DNA of 64,000 nucleotides from Mycobacterium sp. IS-836 (GCF_001954275.1 NZ_MBEU01000004.1:62001-126000); one strand, 5' to 3'; counted from the stretch's first letter, positions 26,820 to 35,998 are shown. The notes: generated by a model from the sequence alone, not told the origin. Numbers and translations are program-made.

Positions 26820-29800
26820 CGCTACTGATCGCCAACCGCGGGGAGATCGCGCTTCGAATCATCCGCACCGCAACGGAATTGGGCCTGCAAACGGTCGCGG
26901 TCTATGCCGAGGACGACGCCGACAGCCCGCACGTGCACGCGGCCGACGAGGCAATCGGCCTGCCCGGCGCCGGCCCCGCGGCGTACCTGGATCACGCCGA
27001 GATACTGTCGGCCGCAAAGAAGTCCGGCGCCGCACTGATTCATCCGGGCTACGGCTTCCTCAGCGAGAACGCCGCGTTCGCCCGTGTGTGCCGGGCGAAC
27101 GGATACACGTTCGTGGGACCCGACGCCGATGTGCTGGAGCTGGCCGGCAACAAATCGGCGGCCCGGACCGCCGCGATCGCCGCCGGGCTACCGGTGCTGC
27201 CCGCAACCAACGGCCCGAGCACCGTGGCGGACATCGCGGCGTTTTTCGCCGATCAGCCGGGCGGGATCATGATCAAGGCGCTCGCCGGCGGCGGCGGGCG
27301 GGGCATGCGCCAGGTGCGCAGCGCCGATCACCTCGACGATGCCTACCGCCAGTGCGCCGCGGAGGCACAACTGGGCTTCGGCGATCCGGCGCTGTTCGCC
27401 GAGGCGCTTCTCGACGCCGCGCGGCACATCGAGGTCCAGGTCGTGGGCGCACCGGCGGGGTACCAGACGCACGCGCTGGCTCTGGGCGATCGCGACTGCA
27501 GCATCCAGCGGCGCTACCAAAAGCTCGTCGAAATCGCGCCCGCACAAGGGCTTTCGGATGGCCTGCGCCGAGAACTGCACCAGGCCGCCGTCCGGCTCTG
27601 CGCCAGGATCGGCCTGCACGGCCTGGCCACGGTCGAGTTCCTGGTAACGGGGGAGCAGGTCGCTGGGGATGGATACGTCTTCCTCGAGATCAACCCCCGC
27701 ATTCAGGTCGAGCACACAGTCACCGAGGAAACCACAGGGGTCGACCTGGTGGCGGTGCAGTTGGGCATCGCTCAGGGTGCGTCCTACTACCAACTCGGCC
27801 TGCCGCCCGGAATCGCCTCCGACGGCACCGAAGTCATCGGCGAACCCGCCGCGCGGCGGGGCATCGCGATACAGACACGGGTCAACATGGAGACGTTTGC
27901 CGCCGACGGGTCCGTCGTCCCCGCGGCGGGCACCCTGACGGTGTTCTCGCCGCCCACCGGTCCGGGAGTTCGCGTCGACAGCTACGGCCGGCCGGGCCTG
28001 GTCACCAGCACGCGGTACGACTCGCTGCTGGCCAAGGTCGTCGCCCATGTGCGCGGATCGTCGTTCGTCGCCGCGGTGCGCAAGGCCCGCACCGCCCTGG
28101 GCGAGTTCGGCGTCGAGGGCGTTCGCACCAACATCGAGTTCTTGCGAGAGCTGTTGTCCGACAGCGAAATCCAGTCGGGCATCGTAACCACCGGTTTCCT
28201 CGACGAGAAGCTGCCCGAATTGGCGTCCGCCGCACTCGCCCACCAGCATGAGACCCGTGTTGCCAGCGTCGAGCTCTACCCTGGTGAGGAAGCGCTGCGC
28301 GCGCAGCTGGCCGGCACCGTGGTCGAGATAGCGCCCGACGGCGTGGAGTTCGCCCCCGGCGCCCAGCTCGTCGTCCTCGAGGCGATGAAGATGCAGCACG
28401 CGCTCGTCGCGCCGGACGCGCTGTTCACCGTGCGCGGTTTGGTGACACCCGGCCAGGTCGTCGGAACTGGGGACCCGTTGCTGGTCTTCACCCGAACCGG
28501 GACCGCCGGCGTGGGCGAGTCCGCCAGGGCCGCAATGGATCTCGATCGGCCACGCGCCGACCTCGACGAGGTCCGCGAGCGTCACCTGCTCACCCTCGAC
28601 GAGGGCCGGCAGGCCGCGGTTGCCAAGCGGCACAAGCAAGGCCGCCGCACCGCGCGGGAGAACATCGCCGATCTGGTCGATGCCGGCAGCTTCGTCGAAT
28701 ACGGCGCCCTGGCCATCGCCGCGCAGCGCAGCCGGCGCTCGGAAGAGGATCTGATCGCCAACACCCCGGCCGACGGCCTGGTCGCCGGCGTGGCGACCAT
28801 CGGCGGAGCCGAGGCCGTCGTCGCGTCCTACGACTACACCGTGCTGGCCGGCACGCAGGGCATGCGCAACCACGCCAAGACCGACCGGGTCTTCGAGTTG
28901 GCCACCCGAAAGCGGTTGCCGGTGTTGCTTTTCGCCGAGGGCGGCGGGGGGCGACCCGGCGACACGGACGTCGGCGGCGCCGCCGGGCTGGACGTCCCGA
29001 CCTTCCGGATGCTGGCCGGCCTCAGCGACCGGGTGCCGCTGGTGGCGATCGTCTCCGGCCGGTGTTTCGCGGGCAACGCCGCGCTGGCGGGGGTGTGCGA
29101 CGTGATCATCGCTACCCCGGACGCCAACATCGGGATGGGCGGTCCCGCGATGATCGAGGGCGGCGGCCTCGGGGCGTACCCGCCGGAGGCGATCGGGCCG
29201 ATCGACGTCCAGCGGCACAACGGCGTGGTAAGCCTGGTCGCCCGCGACGAGGCGCACGCGGTATCGCTGGCCAAGCAGTACCTCTCGTACTTCCAGGGCA
29301 GCTCCCACGACAAGCGGGTCGAGTGGGAGGCGCCCGATCCGCGGCTGGCCCGGCATGTGGTGCCGCAGAACCGGTTACGCGCTTACGACGTGCGCCGGGC
29401 GATCGAATCGATCGTCGACAGGGGATCGGTCCTGGAGCTGCGCCCCGACTACGGTGTCGGGATCGTCACGGCGCTGGTTCGTGTCGAGGGTGTGGCATAC
29501 GGATTGCTGGCCAACAGCAGCCACCACCTTGGCGGCGCGATCGACGCCGAGGCGGCCGACAAGGCCGGCGACTTCCTGGCGCTGTGTGAGTCGTTCCGGT
29601 TGCCGGTGATCTCGCTTTGCGATACGCCGGGATTCATGGTCGGGCCGGACGCGGAGAAGGACGCCGCGGTCCGGCGGTTCGGCCGGATGTTCGTCCTCGG
29701 CGCCCGGCTGACCGTGCCGCTCGGAATGATCATCCTGCGCAAGGGTTATGGGCTGGGCGCGATGGCGATGGCCGGCGGCTCCTTCCGCGCGCCACAATTC

Positions 29801-30058
29801 ACCGTGGCGTGGCCGACCGGGGAAATCGGTGGCATGGGGTTGGAGGGCGCCGTGCGGCTCGGCTTCAGCAAGGAACTCGCCGCCCTAACCGATCCGGTTG
29901 AGCGCCAGCAACTATTCGACAAGCTGGTGGCGGCCGCCTACGAGCATGGCAAGGCGCTGCGGTCGGCGACCACTTTCGAACTCGACGACGTGATCGATCC
30001 CGCGGACTCGCGGGCCTGGATCACCAGGCTCCCGGGAGACCGAGAACCGAACGGTTAG
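26816..30058 (+). CDS. Single-chain acyl-CoA carboxylase: biotin carboxylase, BCCP and carboxyltransferase in one protein
   Basis: A 1080-residue biotin enzyme. The biotin carboxylase domain (1 to about 450) has IANRGEIALRI, GGGGRGMR and the EINPRIQVEH motif. The biotin carrier domain (about 495-570) has EAMKM with biotinyl-Lys near 525. Carboxyltransferase N and C halves (about 590-1060) have GMGGPAMIEGGG and DTPGFMVGPDAEKD. This layout matches the single-polypeptide long-chain acyl-CoA carboxylase characterised in M. avium subsp. paratuberculosis. Separate acc genes make the housekeeping carboxylases of mycobacteria, so this is an extra enzyme. The gene overlaps the upstream ligase gene by 4 bp. 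Its physiological substrate here is unknown. Confidence 0.92.
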   Translation: MTLLIANRGEIALRIIRTATELGLQTVAVYAEDDADSPHVHAADEAIGLPGAGPAAYLDHAEILSAAKKSGAALIHPGYGFLSENAAFARVCRANGYTFVGPDADVLELAGNKSAARTAAIAAGLPVLPATNGPSTVADIAAFFADQPGGIMIKALAGGGGRGMRQVRSADHLDDAYRQCAAEAQLGFGDPALFAEALLDAARHIEVQVVGAPAGYQTHALALGDRDCSIQRRYQKLVEIAPAQGLSDGLRRELHQAAVRLCARIGLHGLATVEFLVTGEQVAGDGYVFLEINPRIQVEHTVTEETTGVDLVAVQLGIAQGASYYQLGLPPGIASDGTEVIGEPAARRGIAIQTRVNMETFAADGSVVPAAGTLTVFSPPTGPGVRVDSYGRPGLVTSTRYDSLLAKVVAHVRGSSFVAAVRKARTALGEFGVEGVRTNIEFLRELLSDSEIQSGIVTTGFLDEKLPELASAALAHQHETRVASVELYPGEEALRAQLAGTVVEIAPDGVEFAPGAQLVVLEAMKMQHALVAPDALFTVRGLVTPGQVVGTGDPLLVFTRTGTAGVGESARAAMDLDRPRADLDEVRERHLLTLDEGRQAAVAKRHKQGRRTARENIADLVDAGSFVEYGALAIAAQRSRRSEEDLIANTPADGLVAGVATIGGAEAVVASYDYTVLAGTQGMRNHAKTDRVFELATRKRLPVLLFAEGGGGRPGDTDVGGAAGLDVPTFRMLAGLSDRVPLVAIVSGRCFAGNAALAGVCDVIIATPDANIGMGGPAMIEGGGLGAYPPEAIGPIDVQRHNGVVSLVARDEAHAVSLAKQYLSYFQGSSHDKRVEWEAPDPRLARHVVPQNRLRAYDVRRAIESIVDRGSVLELRPDYGVGIVTALVRVEGVAYGLLANSSHHLGGAIDAEAADKAGDFLALCESFRLPVISLCDTPGFMVGPDAEKDAAVRRFGRMFVLGARLTVPLGMIILRKGYGLGAMAMAGGSFRAPQFTVAWPTGEIGGMGLEGAVRLGFSKELAALTDPVERQQLFDKLVAAAYEHGKALRSATTFELDDVIDPADSRAWITRLPGDREPNG

Positions 30059-30067
30059 CGGTGACCG

Positions 30068-30397
30068 TTATCCGTGACCGGACCCGCAACCGACGCCCGG
30101 AAGGCATCCCTGCCCACCCGGCACGCCGCCAGGTCCCGCGAACTGGCCGCCGGAGCCGCAGCCGACGCCCGGCACGCAGCCCTGCCCGCCCGGACCACCG
30201 CCGGGGCCCTGGTTCTGGCCGCCGGAACCACAGTTGCCGTTGGCGTCGCAGCCGCCGCCGCCCGGGTCGTCCTTGAACACAACGTGGGTGGGCGCCGGCC
30301 CCGTCGTCGCTGCTCCCACCGCAAAAACGTCAGCAGCTGCCGTCGGTGCCGCGGCGATCGCCGCGGCGACCGCCCCGGCTACCACCAGTGGTTTCAT
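30068..30397 (-). CDS. Small secreted Cys/Gly-rich repeat protein
   Basis: A 109-residue protein with a clear Sec signal (MKPLVVAGAVAAAIAAAPTAAA, cleavage near residue 22). A short linker follows, then a Gly/Pro/Gln-rich C-terminal half with six Cys arranged as three GC-x5-6-CG pairs: GCDANGNCG, GCVPGVGCG and GCLPGVGCG, separated by GGQ/GPGG linkers. The arrangement suggests three small disulfide or metal-binding loops. Longer upstream starts (30418, 30499) would hide the signal peptide. It is convergent with the carboxylase gene at 9 nt. No known family is recognised. Confidence 0.68.
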   Translation of the reverse strand: MKPLVVAGAVAAAIAAAPTAAADVFAVGAATTGPAPTHVVFKDDPGGGGCDANGNCGSGGQNQGPGGGPGGQGCVPGVGCGSGGQFAGPGGVPGGQGCLPGVGCGSGHG

Positions 30398-30472
30398 GAG
30401 AGTTAGTTTCGCTAACATGCGTCTCGCATACCACGTCGACACGTGTACAAAACATCGCGAACGAAAATTAAT

Positions 30473-30482
30473 TAGTGCACTA
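30473..30482 (+). promoter_or_regulatory. Perfect 10-bp palindrome before the SDR-dehydrogenase operon
   Basis: TAGTGCACTA lies 17 nt before the ATG at 30500 in an AT-richer stretch. The size and position fit a TetR- or GntR-type operator on the promoter. The regulator is unknown. Confidence 0.4.
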
Positions 30483-30499
30483 GACAGAAGGCACTTCAC

Positions 30500-31264
30500 A
30501 TGACCTCACTGGATTTGACCGGCCGCACCGCGATAGTCACCGGGGCCTCCCGTGGCATCGGACTTGCGATTTCCCAACAGCTGGCAGCCGCCGGCGCCAA
30601 TGTGGTGCTCACGGCCCGAAAGCAGGAGGCTGCCGAGGCGGCCGCGGCGCAAGTCGGTGAGAAGGCCCTGGGCGTCGGCGCTCACGCGGTCGACGAGGAC
30701 GCGGCCCAGCGCTGCGTCGAGCTCACGCTGGAGCGCTTCGGCAGCGTCGACATCCTCATCAACAATGCGGGCACCAATCCCGCGTATGGCCCGCTGATCG
30801 ACCAGGACCACGCCCGCTTCACCAAGATCTTCGACGTCAACCTGTGGGCGCCGCTGCTGTGGACCTCGCTCGCCGTCAAGTCGTGGATGGGCGAGCACGG
30901 CGGCGCGATCGTCAACACCGCGTCCATCGGCGGCCTGCATCAATCACCGGCCATGGGTATGTACAACGCGACCAAGGCCGCGCTGATCCACGTCACCAAG
31001 CAGCTGGCGCTGGAGCTTTCACCGCGCGTGCGGGTCAACGCCATCGCGCCCGGGGTGGTGCGCACCAGGCTCGCCGAGGCGCTGTGGAAGGACCACGAGG
31101 ATCCGCTCGCCTCGTCGATCGCGCTCGGACGCATCGGCGAGCCAACCGATGTGGCCGGAGCGGTCGCCTTCCTGGTGTCCGACGCGGCCAGCTGGATCAC
31201 CGGCGAGACGATGGTGATCGACGGCGGTCTGCTGCTCGGGCCGGTGTTCGGATTCCGGCAATGA
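30500..31264 (+). CDS. Short-chain dehydrogenase/reductase (Rv2766c-like)
   Basis: A classical SDR of 254 residues, NAD(P)-dependent. TGASRGIG (about residues 14-21) binds the cofactor, NNAG lies near 90, the catalytic Ser is in NTASIGG, and Tyr-x3-Lys is YNATK (about 154-158). It starts the operon SDR-ACAD-ACAD; each junction is an ATGA overlap, so it probably acts on the same acyl-CoA or alcohol intermediate as the two dehydrogenases. AGAAGG is a moderate ribosome-binding site 10 nt upstream. Confidence 0.9.
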   Translation: MTSLDLTGRTAIVTGASRGIGLAISQQLAAAGANVVLTARKQEAAEAAAAQVGEKALGVGAHAVDEDAAQRCVELTLERFGSVDILINNAGTNPAYGPLIDQDHARFTKIFDVNLWAPLLWTSLAVKSWMGEHGGAIVNTASIGGLHQSPAMGMYNATKAALIHVTKQLALELSPRVRVNAIAPGVVRTRLAEALWKDHEDPLASSIALGRIGEPTDVAGAVAFLVSDAASWITGETMVIDGGLLLGPVFGFRQ

Positions 31265-32484
31265 GCGCCCACGACGTCACTCAGGACGTCACTGACGTCA
31301 CCGCCGACCTGGACGCGCGGGTGCAGGCGCTGTTGGACGAACACGATCCCGCCACCAGCGACCCGCGGGAATTCCTCGGCGCACAGTACGACGCGGGGCT
31401 GGCCTGGGTGCACCTGCCGCTTGGTTTCGGCGGACTGGAGCTACCGCGGAAAGTCCAGGAATTCGTCGATGCCAAGCTGGCCGCCGCCGGCGCGCCCGTC
31501 GGCGGCACCGTCAAGAACTACATCGGCATGGGCATGGCGGCACCGACGATCGCGGCGTTCGGGACAGACGAACAGAAGCGAAAGTTCCTGCGCCCGTTGT
31601 TCACTGGGGAGCACATCTACTGCCAGCTGTTCAGCGAGCCCGGTGCCGGATCGGATCTGGCCGGGGTGGCCACGCGCGCGGTCCGCGACGCGCATAACCC
31701 TCAAGACTGGATTGTCAACGGGCAGAAGGTCTGGACGTCGCAGGCGCAGCACGCGAACATGGCGATCCTTGTCACCCGCACCGACCCGACCGTACCCAAA
31801 CACTTTGGCCTGACGTACTTTCTGTGCGACATGACGCAACCCGGTGTCGAGGTCCGGCCGCTGCGTCAGATCACCGGCGAGGCGGAGTTCAACGAGGTGT
31901 TCCTCACCGACGTCCGGGTGCCGGACGCGAACCGGCTGGGCCCGGAGGGTGGCGGCTGGCGGGTTGCGACCACCACGCTCAACAACGAGCGGGTCGCGAT
32001 CGGTACTCGCGCCGGTGTCCCGCGCGAAGGCGGCCACATCGGCAAGGTGACCAAGGCCTGGCGAGAAAAGCCCGAACTTCGCGACCCCGCGATGCACGAC
32101 GAGCTGATGCGGCTGTGGGTCGACGCCGAAGTCCTTCGCCTGGCCGGTGAACGGCTGCGGCAGCAGGCCGTCGCCGGTCAGCCCGGACCGGAAGGCGCCG
32201 GCATGAAGGTGGCCTTCGCCAAGCTGGCGCAAGCCATTTCGGGTTTCGAGATCGAACTGCACGGCGAAGCGGGGCTGCGCTACGACGACTGGACCATGCG
32301 CCGACCGGAAACGGTCGACCTGGTCGGTCGCGAGCCCGGATACCGCTACCTGCGCGCGCGTGGCAACTCGATCGAGGGTGGCACCTCGGAGATCCTGCGC
32401 AACACCATCTCCGAGCGGATCCTCGGCCTGCCGGGCGAACACCGCGTCGACAAGGACGTCGCCTGGAAGGACCTGGACCGATGA
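31261..32484 (+). CDS. Acyl-CoA dehydrogenase, catalytic-type partner of a tandem pair
   Basis: A 407-residue FAD acyl-CoA dehydrogenase. It has the FAD/substrate loop FSEPGAGSDLAGVATRA and the C-terminal motif NSIEGGTSEILRN, where the Glu of IEGGT fits the catalytic base. The start ATG at 31261 overlaps the SDR stop. The next gene is a shorter dehydrogenase without that Glu; such pairs in mycobacteria form alpha2-beta2 heterotetramers (as FadE pairs in cholesterol side-chain breakdown). Heterotetramer formation here is inference. Substrates of this architecture are often bulky acyl-CoAs. Confidence 0.9.
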   Translation: MSAHDVTQDVTDVTADLDARVQALLDEHDPATSDPREFLGAQYDAGLAWVHLPLGFGGLELPRKVQEFVDAKLAAAGAPVGGTVKNYIGMGMAAPTIAAFGTDEQKRKFLRPLFTGEHIYCQLFSEPGAGSDLAGVATRAVRDAHNPQDWIVNGQKVWTSQAQHANMAILVTRTDPTVPKHFGLTYFLCDMTQPGVEVRPLRQITGEAEFNEVFLTDVRVPDANRLGPEGGGWRVATTTLNNERVAIGTRAGVPREGGHIGKVTKAWREKPELRDPAMHDELMRLWVDAEVLRLAGERLRQQAVAGQPGPEGAGMKVAFAKLAQAISGFEIELHGEAGLRYDDWTMRRPETVDLVGREPGYRYLRARGNSIEGGTSEILRNTISERILGLPGEHRVDKDVAWKDLDR

Positions 32485-33578
32485 GCACCGGCGACCTGCT
32501 GTACTCCGACACCGAGGACGCGCTGCGCGACAGCGTGCGTCACCTGTTCGCCGACCGTTGCCCGCCCGAGACGGTTGCCCGGGCATACGATCAACCGCCG
32601 CAAGACTTTTCGGCCCTGTGGCGGGCGCTGGCCGCCGACCTCGGGGTGGCCGCGTTGCTGGTGCCCGAGTCCCTCGGCGGTGCCGGCGCGGGAGCCCGCG
32701 AGGCCGCCGTCGTCATGGAGGAGATCGGCCGGGCCGTCGCGCCGGTGCCGTTCCTGTCCAGCGCGGTGCTGGCCACGGTCGCGCTGCTGCGGGCCGGCGA
32801 CACCGAGACCCTGCCCGAGCTCGCGCAGGGCTCGGTCACCGCCGCGCTGGCGGTGCCGCTGTCCACGGCCCCGGGCGATCCGGTCGCCGCAGTCGGCCTC
32901 GGCGACGACGGGCTGCGTGGATCGGTCAGCAGCGTCGCGGGCGCCGCCGAAGCCGACGTGCTGGTGGTGCCGGTTGCCGGCCCGGACGGGCTCGAACTGC
33001 ACACCGTCTCCGCCGCCGCCGACGGCGTCGAGGTGTCGCCGCTGCTGGCCCTGGACATGACGAGACCCCTTGCGAATGTGCGGTTCTCGGCGGCGCCGTC
33101 TTCGCGGGTCGGGCCGGCCGACGGTGCCGTGCCCGAGGCACTACAGACCGGCGCGGCGCTGCTGGCGTCGGAGCAACTCGGGCTGGCGCAGTGGTGTTTC
33201 GACACCACGCTGGCCTATACCAAGCAGCGCAAGCAGTTTGGCCGCGCCATCGGTTCCTATCAGGCAATCAAGCACCGGCTCGCCGATCTGTGGTTCGAGG
33301 TCGGCTCGGCGACGGCGGTGGCCCGCTACGCCGCGGACACCCACGCCCGCGGCGATGAAGACGCGGGCATCGCCGCGGCCCTCGCGCAGGCCTACTGCAG
33401 CGGAATCGCGGTGCACGCCGCGGAGGAGTGCGTGCAGCTGCACGGCGGTATCGGGATGACGTGGGAATATCCGGCGCACCTGTACCTCAAGCGGGCCAAG
33501 AGTGACCAATTGGCCTTCGGCTCGGCCTATCGTCACCGGGCCCTACTGGGGGAGCTGGTCGACCTGCCGCCGGGCTAG
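32481..33578 (+). CDS. Acyl-CoA dehydrogenase, non-catalytic-type partner
   Basis: A 365-residue acyl-CoA dehydrogenase homologue. The FAD-binding and C-terminal helical domain (QRKQFGRAIGSYQAIKHRLADL and QLHGGIGMTWEYPAHLYLKRAK) is well kept. The middle is Ala/Val-rich and lacks the TEPxSGSD-type loop, and no catalytic Glu motif is seen at the C-terminus. This is the pattern of the structural partner in heteromeric acyl-CoA dehydrogenases. It overlaps the preceding gene by 4 bp (ATGA), and its stop overlaps the convergent PAS gene. Confidence 0.88.
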   Translation: MSTGDLLYSDTEDALRDSVRHLFADRCPPETVARAYDQPPQDFSALWRALAADLGVAALLVPESLGGAGAGAREAAVVMEEIGRAVAPVPFLSSAVLATVALLRAGDTETLPELAQGSVTAALAVPLSTAPGDPVAAVGLGDDGLRGSVSSVAGAAEADVLVVPVAGPDGLELHTVSAAADGVEVSPLLALDMTRPLANVRFSAAPSSRVGPADGAVPEALQTGAALLASEQLGLAQWCFDTTLAYTKQRKQFGRAIGSYQAIKHRLADLWFEVGSATAVARYAADTHARGDEDAGIAAALAQAYCSGIAVHAAEECVQLHGGIGMTWEYPAHLYLKRAKSDQLAFGSAYRHRALLGELVDLPPG

Positions 33579-34081
33579 CTCGCTCCGCTTCGGAAGACTC
33601 CCCGCGACATTCGGGCCAATGCTTCATGCGGTAGTTCGAGGGCTTTGCGGCACAGCCATAGTTCTTCGGTGAGGTCGTGGAAGCTGACCAGCGCGACCGT
33701 GTCGTCACGGCGCCGCATGGCCGACTTGCTCATGCTGGCCCACACCGAGTGGCCCTCCTGGTGCCGCAGCTCGACCAGCCGTGGGCCGCCGGTGCCAACG
33801 AGCGCGATCCAGCGATCGTGCGCCGGCAGGCTGCGGAAGATTTCGTCGAAATCCGTCGGTAGCTCGTCGCGGGAGGAATAGCCCACCATGTCGCAGAACG
33901 CCGCGTTGGCGAAGAGGATGGTTCCGGCGCGATCGACCGCCAGGGCCGGCGCCGGCAGCCGCTGCAATACGACCAGCGCGGGCATATCCTGCAGCGTTTC
34001 GATCGGCAACCGTCCGGGCCGCTTCGGGCGGCGGCGCTCGATGCGTTTACCGCCCACAGTCGTGGGACCGTCCGTAGCCAC
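33575..34081 (-). CDS. PAS-domain protein
   Basis: A 168-residue protein with one PAS sensor domain (about residues 40-140: LPAPALAVDRAGTILFANAAFCDMVGYSS, then VSFHDLTEELW). The N-terminus is basic, and no output domain (kinase, GGDEF or HTH) is attached. It may be a single-domain sensor that works with a partner, or a remnant of a larger signalling protein. The start is a GTG at 34081. It is convergent with the dehydrogenase pair (4-bp overlap) and has an AT-rich gap upstream. Ligand and partner are unknown. Confidence 0.78.
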   Translation of the reverse strand: MATDGPTTVGGKRIERRRPKRPGRLPIETLQDMPALVVLQRLPAPALAVDRAGTILFANAAFCDMVGYSSRDELPTDFDEIFRSLPAHDRWIALVGTGGPRLVELRHQEGHSVWASMSKSAMRRRDDTVALVSFHDLTEELWLCRKALELPHEALARMSRGVFRSGAS

Positions 34082-34359
34082 GGCTCACTCCGTCAATACG
34101 CTGGCCCTGTCCCCGACGGGGTAGAGCTCCCTCCCAAGCCATATCGCTGGCAGCAAATGTTAGGTTATGCCGCGCGGCAAAGTCCATATTTCTCTGACCA
34201 AATTTGCTATTGGCCACGTGCACAATTGATTGCGGTGGGCCGCAGGGTATCGCGTCGATTTTCGCTAGTGCATTTTATTAGCTGGTGATTAATCCATTTG
34301 CTGGCAACACCTGTTGTCGCTATGCCACAGCAAACAATCGGACCCACGCACTCCAGCGG
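34082..34359. other. AT-rich intergenic gap without a recognisable gene
   Basis: The 278 bp between the PAS gene start and the 3' end of the dienelactone hydrolase gene are clearly poorer in GC than the surroundings, mainly 34137-34330. I see a perfect 12-bp palindrome TGCCGCGCGGCA (34168-34179) but no open frame with family features, no tRNA and no obvious terminator. It may hold the PAS-gene promoter (minus strand) or be a remnant of lost DNA. Confidence 0.5.
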
Positions 34360-35100
34360 TCAGCGCGGTAGCGCCGCGGCGAATAGGTCCGTCATCGCTG
34401 CCCAGTGCCGCTCGTCGGCCGCGGGGTCATAGGGCGGGTTGTCCGGAACGGCGAAGCCATGGGCCGCCGAGTACCACTCGATGGTGTGGGCCACCCCGGC
34501 CGCCGTCAGCGCCTTGTCGAGCTGCTCGGCGTGATCGGCCGTGAACGATGCGTCGTTCGCGGCGCCACCGACATACACCGTGGCGCTCATCCGGTCGGCC
34601 AGCAGGTGCGGGCTGTCCGCCGTGTCGCTCACCAAGCCGCCACCGTGGAAGGACGCCGCGGCCGCGACCCGGTCCGGAACGCGGCCGGCCACCACCACCG
34701 ACGTCCGCCCGCCCATGCAATAGCCGCACACTCCGAATCGCTGTCCGAATACCTCGGGGCGAGCGGCCAGGTAGTCGAAAAAGGCGCCGGCGTCGGCGGC
34801 CATCTTGTCCGGGGTGATGCTGCCGATCATCGAGAACAGGCGCCTGCGTTCCCGCTCGTCGGCGAACACCGTGGCCATGTCGAAGGGGGCCCAATCGCCG
34901 TTGCGGTAGTAGACATCCGGCAGCAGTACCGCGTAGCCGAATCCGGCGAGCTTGGCCGCCATTTGGTGGAAGGTGTCGCGGACGCCGCCGGCGTCCGGGA
35001 ACATCACCACGCCGGGCCAGGGGCCCGGGCCCTCGGGTGTGAACAGGTGGACGGCGCAGGTGCCGTCTTCGGTGCTTACGGTGTCATCGATGCTCGGCAT
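34360..35100 (-). CDS. Dienelactone hydrolase-family protein
   Basis: A 246-residue alpha/beta-hydrolase of the dienelactone hydrolase family (Rv2765-like). The Cys nucleophile is in GYCMGG (about residues 123-128), Asp is expected in the PYDPAAD or YVGGAAND region, and His is in SAAHGF (about 217). The family hydrolyses enol-lactones in aromatic degradation, but many members have other ester substrates. The ATG at 35100 is preceded by GGAGGG. It is divergent from thyA. There are no aromatic-pathway genes beside it, so the substrate is open. Confidence 0.9.
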   Translation of the reverse strand: MPSIDDTVSTEDGTCAVHLFTPEGPGPWPGVVMFPDAGGVRDTFHQMAAKLAGFGYAVLLPDVYYRNGDWAPFDMATVFADERERRRLFSMIGSITPDKMAADAGAFFDYLAARPEVFGQRFGVCGYCMGGRTSVVVAGRVPDRVAAAASFHGGGLVSDTADSPHLLADRMSATVYVGGAANDASFTADHAEQLDKALTAAGVAHTIEWYSAAHGFAVPDNPPYDPAADERHWAAMTDLFAAALPR

Positions 35101-35185
35101 GCCCTCCGTTCTACTCCGGCGCTCTGGACGTAATTTTTTGGCGTCGACCCGCCGCGCCCGGCTCCGCCGCGCTTGCGATCGCCGC

Positions 35186-35191
35186 TAAGCT
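35186..35191 (+). promoter_or_regulatory. -10 of a probable leaderless thyA-dfrA transcript
   Basis: TAAGCT ends 6 nt before the thyA GTG at 35198. No Shine-Dalgarno sequence is visible. Confidence 0.5.
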
Positions 35192-35197
35192 GGCCGC

Positions 35198-35998
35198 GTG
35201 CCCGTTCCCACGCCCTACGAGGACCTGCTGCGCATGGTGCTCGAGCGGGGCGCGGCCAAATCGGATCGCACCGGCACCGGAACGCGGAGCCTGTTCGGCC
35301 AGCAATTGCGCTACGACCTGTCGGCCGGCTTTCCGCTGCTGACCACCAAGAAGGTGCATTTCAAATCGGTGGTCTACGAGTTGTTGTGGTTCTTGCGCGG
35401 CGAGTCCAACGTCGGCTGGCTGCACGAGCACGGGGTCACCATCTGGGACGAATGGGCAGACAGCACAGGCGATCTCGGGCCGATCTATGGTGTGCAGTGG
35501 CGATCCTGGCCCACCCCCACCGGTGAACACATCGACCAGATCAGCGCCGCGCTGGACCTGCTGCGCACCGACCCGAACTCGCGGCGCATCATCGTGTCGG
35601 CCTGGAACGTCGGCGAAATCTCGCAGATGGCGCTGCCGCCATGCCACGCGTTCTTCCAGTTCTACGTGGCCGACGGGCGGCTGAGCTGCCAGCTCTACCA
35701 GCGCAGCGCAGACCTGTTTCTCGGAGTGCCGTTCAACATCGCCAGCTACGCGCTGCTGACCCACATGATGGCCGCGCAGGCCGGGCTGGCGGTCGGCGAG
35801 TTCGTCTGGACGGGCGGCGACTGCCACATCTACGACAACCACGTCGAACAGGTGCGGCTGCAGCTCGCTCGCGATGCGCGGCCGTACCCCGAACTCGTTC
35901 TGGCCCAAAGGGATTCGATCTTCGACTACACCTACGACGACGTCGTCGTGAAGAATTACGATCCGCACCCTGCGATCAAAGCTCCCGTCGCTGTATGA
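35198..35998 (+). CDS. thyA: Thymidylate synthase ThyA
   Basis: Folate-dependent dUMP to dTMP methylation, producing dihydrofolate. A protein of 266 residues with the normal ThyA core: [11 protein letters not shown], the catalytic Cys in [12 protein letters not shown] (about residue 148), [19 protein letters not shown] and HIYDNHVEQ. Start GTG 35198, leaderless spacing. It overlaps dfrA by 4 bp (ATGA), which couples production of dihydrofolate to its recycling. A second, unrelated thymidylate synthase gene, thyX, lies 2.6 kb downstream, as is typical for mycobacteria. Confidence 0.97.
   Translation: MPVPTPYEDLLRMVLERGAAKSDRTGTGTRSLFGQQLRYDLSAGFPLLTTKKVHFKSVVYELLWFLRGESNVGWLHEHGVTIWDEWADSTGDLGPIYGVQWRSWPTPTGEHIDQISAALDLLRTDPNSRRIIVSAWNVGEISQMALPPCHAFFQFYVADGRLSCQLYQRSADLFLGVPFNIASYALLTHMMAAQAGLAVGEFVWTGGDCHIYDNHVEQVRLQLARDARPYPELVLAQRDSIFDYTYDDVVVKNYDPHPAIKAPVAV

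Noticed and set aside
27188..29356. 722-codon minus-strand open frame inside the carboxylase gene
   Set aside because: It lies opposite conserved carboxylase domains and reads as a shadow frame without motifs.
34137..34330. AT-rich patch as an inserted mobile element or tRNA
   Set aside because: No transposase, terminal repeats, cloverleaf or open frame could be found in it.
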